Source: Desulfovibrio sp.
Lineage (GTDB): Bacteria; Desulfobacterota; Desulfovibrionia; Desulfovibrionales; Desulfovibrionaceae
DNA length: 64,000 nt
Reading direction: 5' to 3'
NCBI GenBank assembly: GCA_031287575.1
Contig: JAITSV010000020.1
Location: 1-64,000, forward strand
Shown here: one piece after another, positions 60,501 through 64,000 of the stretch
How the letters are laid out: each line of letters opens with the position of its first letter
Position numbering within the stretch: position 1 is the stretch's first letter
Position numbers and translations under genes: made by a program
Notes under the pieces: model-generated
Databases searched by the model: none
Seen by the model: only the letters and a program-made list of their open reading frames with translations
What the model was told of the DNA's origin: nothing

Positions 60501-60889
60501 TCTCGCGGCTGCGAACGGCTGCGAACGGGTGAGGACGGGCGCGGGCTTTCCCCAGCGCGCCTCCAGCAGTCCTGCATTCGCGTGCACGTTCTCGTACGGT
60601 GGAGGCTGTTCGGCCAGATACGCCGCGGCCCGCTCATGATCACCATCCAGGGAAACGCCCAGCATGTGCGGCGTGCCTTCCGCGAATTCCGCGCGGATTC
60701 CCTCCAGCTTCTTCTTGTATGTCGGCACGGCATGCACCACGAGGCCCAGTACACGACAAGGACGGGCTTTCCGCGCGCGTTCTGGATGATGTGTTCAAGC
60801 TCGGCCAAAGACACGGTGCGCAGATCTTCGGCGAACGCCAGGGAGCAACAGCACTGGATGATCGTTGCACACGACAACAGGGCACGCAT
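60501..60889 (-). pseudogene. TlpA-like thioredoxin-fold protein, frameshifted
   Basis: From ATG 60889 a signal-like start (MRALLSCATIIQCCCSLAFA) leads to LEHIIQNARGKPVLVVYWAS and the redox motif WCMPCR. Then the frame breaks near 60735, and the family sequence resumes in another frame as TYKKKLEGIRAEFAEGTPHM, LGVSLDGDHERAAAYL and ENVHANAGLLEARWGK. The end is degraded. It starts 7 bp after the DUF6282-like gene, so it was the last gene of that operon. The redox-active Cys pair is intact in the fragment, but no full-length product is expected. Confidence 0.65.
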
Positions 60890-60896
60890 GCCCGTA

Positions 60897-61871
60897 CTAG
60901 ACGTCCAGCCCCATCAGTTTGGCCGGATTGGTACGCGCGATCAGGTCGATTTCCTTCTGCGGGAATCCCAGGGCCAGAAGGCCGGTGATGAAGCTGCGCA
61001 TGCCGTCAACGGGCGACGGCATCATCGCCTGGCCAAGGTCGGAGGTGATGAACGACCGCTCCGGCGACAGCTTGATCATGGCGGCAATCTCCTCCAGCGG
61101 CGTGCGCGTATACTTCGGCAAGGCGGTGCCGGGGCCGAAGATCGCCGCAAGGTACGCGTGTTCGAGATACGCACCGTTGGCCAGGCACTCCTTCGCCTGG
61201 TCCATGGTCAACTTCCAGATGTCCTCGCTGGCGTGCGTGACCACGAACTTGGGCACCCCCATCTCCTTCGCCTTCTTCGACATGAGCACGCTTTCGGCAG
61301 GGGCACTGTGGCCCGTGGCGAAGATGATGTTCTCCTTGCCGCACAACTCCATGACCTCGATGACCTCGGGCAGCAGCTTGCCGCTGCCGTCAACCACCGG
61401 GATGCCCTTGCCGCCATGCTGGCTGGCGTCCCAGGCGGACTGGTAGGTGGGCATCCAGATGCAGCGGCAGTACCGGCCGGTGGTCTTCAGGGTCATCTTG
61501 GCGGCGGTGACGTTCACGCTGTCGCCATGCGTCCTGTTCATGGCCAGCCCGCCGAAACATTCAAGGCCGGGCACGGCCTCGCGCACCAGATAGGCCCGGT
61601 CGTGGGTGCTCCAGTCGTGCGACTTCAGCATCAGGGCACGATAGCCCATCTGTTGCGCCTTGCGCGCCAGCGCGATTTCGTCGGTCGAACGGGGGCGCAC
61701 GTCCGGGTCGGCATGCACGTGCAGGTCGCTGATGCCGTGCAGCAGCGGGTCAATGGGCGCCGTCGCAGCGCCTGCTTCGGGGGCATCAAGCATCTGGCCG
61801 GCCAGCATGGCGCCTGCGGCCAGCGCCGCCCCCTTCATGAACGAACGACGGGAATCATCGGCTTCGGACAT
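60897..61871 (-). CDS. Tat-exported DUF6282-like amidohydrolase
   Basis: A 324-residue protein from ATG 61871 with an AGGAGAAGGAG leader. A twin-arginine signal is visible (DDSRRSFMKGAALAAGA). The metal-site pattern of the amidohydrolase superfamily follows: SDLHVHADPDVRPRS, LMLKSHDWSTHD, FATGHSAPAES, VVTHASEDIWKLT and FITSDLGQAM. Periplasmic location is predicted, whereas most amidohydrolases are cytosolic. Substrate unknown. It is encoded with the exported proteins upstream (61950 and 63263). Confidence 0.75.
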   Translation of the reverse strand: MSEADDSRRSFMKGAALAAGAMLAGQMLDAPEAGAATAPIDPLLHGISDLHVHADPDVRPRSTDEIALARKAQQMGYRALMLKSHDWSTHDRAYLVREAVPGLECFGGLAMNRTHGDSVNVTAAKMTLKTTGRYCRCIWMPTYQSAWDASQHGGKGIPVVDGSGKLLPEVIEVMELCGKENIIFATGHSAPAESVLMSKKAKEMGVPKFVVTHASEDIWKLTMDQAKECLANGAYLEHAYLAAIFGPGTALPKYTRTPLEEIAAMIKLSPERSFITSDLGQAMMPSPVDGMRSFITGLLALGFPQKEIDLIARTNPAKLMGLDV

Positions 61872-61949
61872 ACTGTTCTCCTTCTCCTGCATGTTGGTGA
61901 ATGATTACAGGTAAAAAGGAAAAACACGGCAAAACGCATGCCCGGCACC

Positions 61950-63203
61950 CTACCGGGCGGGAAACCTGATGGGCCGCGTCACGGCCTTCCGGGCGCCGAT
62001 CCACCCGGGAATGATCATGTTCTTCATGCCCTGGCCGCCTGCGTAGACGATGAGCAGTTGATCCACCATCGGCGCGTACACGACGGGGCTGTCAGGCTGG
62101 CGGGCCAGCGAGGCCTTTACGCCTTCTGCCCATGACTCGTTGGAAAACCAGCGGGTGAACTCTTCGCGCGGGATGGGGTTCTGCTCCAGCAGTTCCTTGC
62201 GGATGCGGTCCTTGGTGTAGCCCGCGCGGGCCAGTTGGTGGGCCGTATCGCCGGGAATGACCACCAGCACCGTCGCCCAACGGGGGCGTTGCCAGGCAAG
62301 GCCGCGCAGGTGTTCCCCCATCAGGCGCATGACGCCCCTGGCGTCCCAGCCGTTGGCGATGACCCCCCGGTAGCCTTCGGCGCCCAGCACGGTCACGGCG
62401 TCCGTTTCCGGCGCAAGCCCCAGGTCGTTGTTGAGCGAGGGCCAGGGGTTGTCGTCCGGGTTTTCGACGATGACCATGCCGTGCTCCATGGGACTGCCCA
62501 GGCAGGACATGTCCGTGAGCCCCGGGCGGCTGCCCCCCACGTTGTGGATGACGAGTTGCAGCGCCCGCCCGATGGAATTGTTGCCGGGGTTGCCGCGTCC
62601 CATGACCCCGAAGCCGGTTTCAAGGCCGATCTTCTTGGCGCCGGGACCGGTGATGATGATGCACGGGACGTCCGGACTGGTGGTGGTGGAAAGCCCCAGA
62701 AGGTCGAAATCCTGGTCGGTCACGGCCTCCACGGCGGCAAGCAGGATGGGCATGTGTTCCGGGCGGCACCCGGCCATCACGGCGTTCACCGCCACCTTCT
62801 CCACCGTCGCGATGCCGTTCATGGGGGCCACCACGGCGACGTCGTCCAGCCGTTCCCGGTTGGCGCCCTTGACCATTTCGGCCACGCGTTCGCGCGTGGG
62901 CACGATGATGGGCAGGCCGTCCGTCCAGCCCCGCTTCTGGAACAGTTCGTTGATTTCGGTATCCATGTCGCCGTGCAGGACGATGCGTTCCACGTCGGTC
63001 TCCGGAAATCTGCCCAGCAGTTCCGGCTGCTTGCGGCCCATGGAATCCATTACCCGGCGCAGCGGCATGTCCACGTAGGCGCCGTTTTCCAGCACTCCGG
63101 ACGGATTGCAGACCTCGACGACGCGCTCTTGCGCCCACGCGGCGTCGGCGACACCCGACAGGCAGAGAAAAAACAGCGGAACAATACATCTCAGGCCCAG
63201 CAT
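61950..63203 (-). CDS. exported protein of a conserved 'WTDGLP' family, function unknown
   Basis: A 417-residue protein from ATG 63203 (CAGGAGG ribosome site) with a Sec signal peptide (GLRCIVPLFFLCLSGVADA). Characteristic stretches: NELFQKRGWTDGLPIIVPTR, VAPMNGIATVEKVAVNAVMA, GCRPEHMPILLAAVEAVTD, GVMGRGNPGNNSIGRALQLV and HNVGGSRPGLTDMSCLGSP. I recall cytosolic homologues with WTDGLPVVPPT motifs but know no established activity. Conserved Cys in VEVCNPSG, AGCRPEH and DMSCLG could bind metal. It shares the operon with the amidohydrolase. Confidence 0.65.
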   Translation of the reverse strand: MLGLRCIVPLFFLCLSGVADAAWAQERVVEVCNPSGVLENGAYVDMPLRRVMDSMGRKQPELLGRFPETDVERIVLHGDMDTEINELFQKRGWTDGLPIIVPTRERVAEMVKGANRERLDDVAVVAPMNGIATVEKVAVNAVMAGCRPEHMPILLAAVEAVTDQDFDLLGLSTTTSPDVPCIIITGPGAKKIGLETGFGVMGRGNPGNNSIGRALQLVIHNVGGSRPGLTDMSCLGSPMEHGMVIVENPDDNPWPSLNNDLGLAPETDAVTVLGAEGYRGVIANGWDARGVMRLMGEHLRGLAWQRPRWATVLVVIPGDTAHQLARAGYTKDRIRKELLEQNPIPREEFTRWFSNESWAEGVKASLARQPDSPVVYAPMVDQLLIVYAGGQGMKNMIIPGWIGARKAVTRPIRFPAR

Positions 63204-63262
63204 CCCGACCTCCTGAAATGGCACTCCCGGCACGGGGTTTGACCCCGTGCCGGGAGTGGTTG

Positions 63263-64000
63263 CTATTCTTCGACCTTGACGGAGACGGGCTTCACGTTCG
63301 TGGCGAACGGCAGGTACAGTTGCGACTGCTTGCCTGCGCCGCCGGTGACGACGATGCGGAACGATTCGGGATTCATGAATCGCGGCATCAGCGTATCGGC
63401 GTTGAAGTCCTTGATCTCGGCGGGCGGTTCGCACCCCAGGGGGCCAGCCGTATACTGCTTGTAGGGCTTCACGGCGTGTTTCTGGAGGTACGCCTTGGCG
63501 TCTTCCTTGTTCGGGTAGGTCTTCTGGATGGTGGCCGCGTGTTCGGGGCACAGCATCATGAAGGCAAAGGTGATCTGGTTGTACCGATCGGATTTTTCCT
63601 TGCCGTATTCGGCGTAGCAGGCACCGATGCCGCTGGCCGCGCCCACGATGCCGCTGCCCAGGGTTTCGAGCAGGGCGTCGCCCGTGGTGCTGTTGTGGTC
63701 CACGTTGGCGTTGCCGGGGTACGAGAAGAACACGGTGACCACGTTGTCGGTGGGCTTGAAGCCCTGTTCCTCGGCGTAGGTCTGCCGCCAGGGGTTTTCC
63801 TTGGCGTTTTCACCGAACACGGCGGCCACGAAGTCGGAGGGCATGCCGTGCGTGCTCTTGTCGATGTCCGGCGGACGCGACCCGCCGATGATGTCGCTGA
63901 TCAGGTTGATGAAGTACCCGACGGAGGCGTTGACCGGCTGGAACGAGCCTTGCTCGCCCGAGGAGTAGCCAATGCCGAGTTTGTCGAGAATCGGACCGCT
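63263..64000 (-). CDS. unknown protein, C-terminal 245 residues
   Basis: The frame is open to the right edge, so the start lies outside. Visible parts: GPILDKLGIGYSSGEQGSFQ, PVNASVGYFINLISDIIGGS, DNVVTVFFSYPGNANVDHNS, GACYAEYGKEKSDRYNQI and ESFRIVVTGGAGKQSQLYLP. It is soluble, with scattered aromatic residues. It ends 60 bp before the WTDGLP gene and is probably the preceding operon member. No family is recognised. Confidence 0.6.
   Translation of the reverse strand, partial: SGPILDKLGIGYSSGEQGSFQPVNASVGYFINLISDIIGGSRPPDIDKSTHGMPSDFVAAVFGENAKENPWRQTYAEEQGFKPTDNVVTVFFSYPGNANVDHNSTTGDALLETLGSGIVGAASGIGACYAEYGKEKSDRYNQITFAFMMLCPEHAATIQKTYPNKEDAKAYLQKHAVKPYKQYTAGPLGCEPPAEIKDFNADTLMPRFMNPESFRIVVTGGAGKQSQLYLPFATNVKPVSVKVEE

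Overview
The window is high-GC bacterial DNA with Shine-Dalgarno-led, tightly overlapping operons. Codon usage, gene families and promoter types suggest a sulfate-reducing deltaproteobacterium of the Desulfovibrio/Nitratidesulfovibrio type. This is inferred from gene content; no rRNA or tRNA gene is present to confirm it.

Left edge (1-3.5 kb): accessory DNA. It holds the end of a CopG-type antitoxin gene, a leftward phage recombination module (ERF annealing protein, Cas4-like PD-(D/E)XK nuclease, small unknown protein) and an AbrB-PIN toxin-antitoxin pair whose toxin reading frame is broken twice.

Nitrogen/one-carbon region (3.7-24.5 kb): three gene blocks and a regulator. Block A (allG, carbamate kinase, fdrA/allF, FAD oxidase, Fe-S protein, allH, sll0787-type AIR-synthase-like protein, unknown Rossmann protein) holds all subunits of an oxamate/oxalurate carbamoyltransferase. 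A nitrate/taurine/nitrile-type ABC importer follows, then a GAF sigma-54 activator. Block B, leftward, has a FabH-like synthase, a dienelactone-hydrolase-like protein, a coiled-coil protein and a ferredoxin. Block C has an Sll0783 protein, an amidohydrolase, a natural fusion of the MSMEG_0568 radical-SAM and MSMEG_0567/sll0786 acetyltransferase families, and an OsmC protein. Blocks A and C together carry most of the nitrogen-starvation/cyanide-assimilation 'Nit1C' gene set without its nitrilase. Both are preceded by textbook -24/-12 sigma-54 promoters and by copies of one upstream motif, so they look like a single regulon run by the GAF activator.

Junction (24.7-27.3 kb): debris. It contains a small conserved protein, the tail of an FAD oxidoreductase with an internal stop codon, a diverged repeat pair, a frameshifted Fic gene and a truncated gene start.

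Metallophore island (27.4-59.06 kb): one large iron or metal acquisition locus in two divergent arms. Leftward: a single-module NRPS (FAAL-ACP-carrier-like-C-A-PCP-TE), a PP-loop ATPase, an ICMT-type membrane methyltransferase and a MacB-like ATPase with two permeases. Rightward: phosphopantetheinyl transferase, TetR regulator, Fur-box-preceded TonB-dependent receptor, two fused ABC transporters, MacA/HlyD adaptor, AraC regulator, a second ICMT, an ACP-like-thioesterase protein, two saccharopine-dehydrogenase-like proteins, two LCM/PPM-type methyltransferases, a membrane hydrolase, and a dedicated ExbB-ExbD-TonB set. The parts form a complete make-export-import-regulate system whose product I cannot match to a known siderophore.

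Right edge (59-64 kb): a 5'-truncated tyrosine integrase, a broken TlpA-like gene, a Tat-exported DUF6282-like amidohydrolase, an exported protein of a 'WTDGLP' family and part of an adjoining unknown gene.
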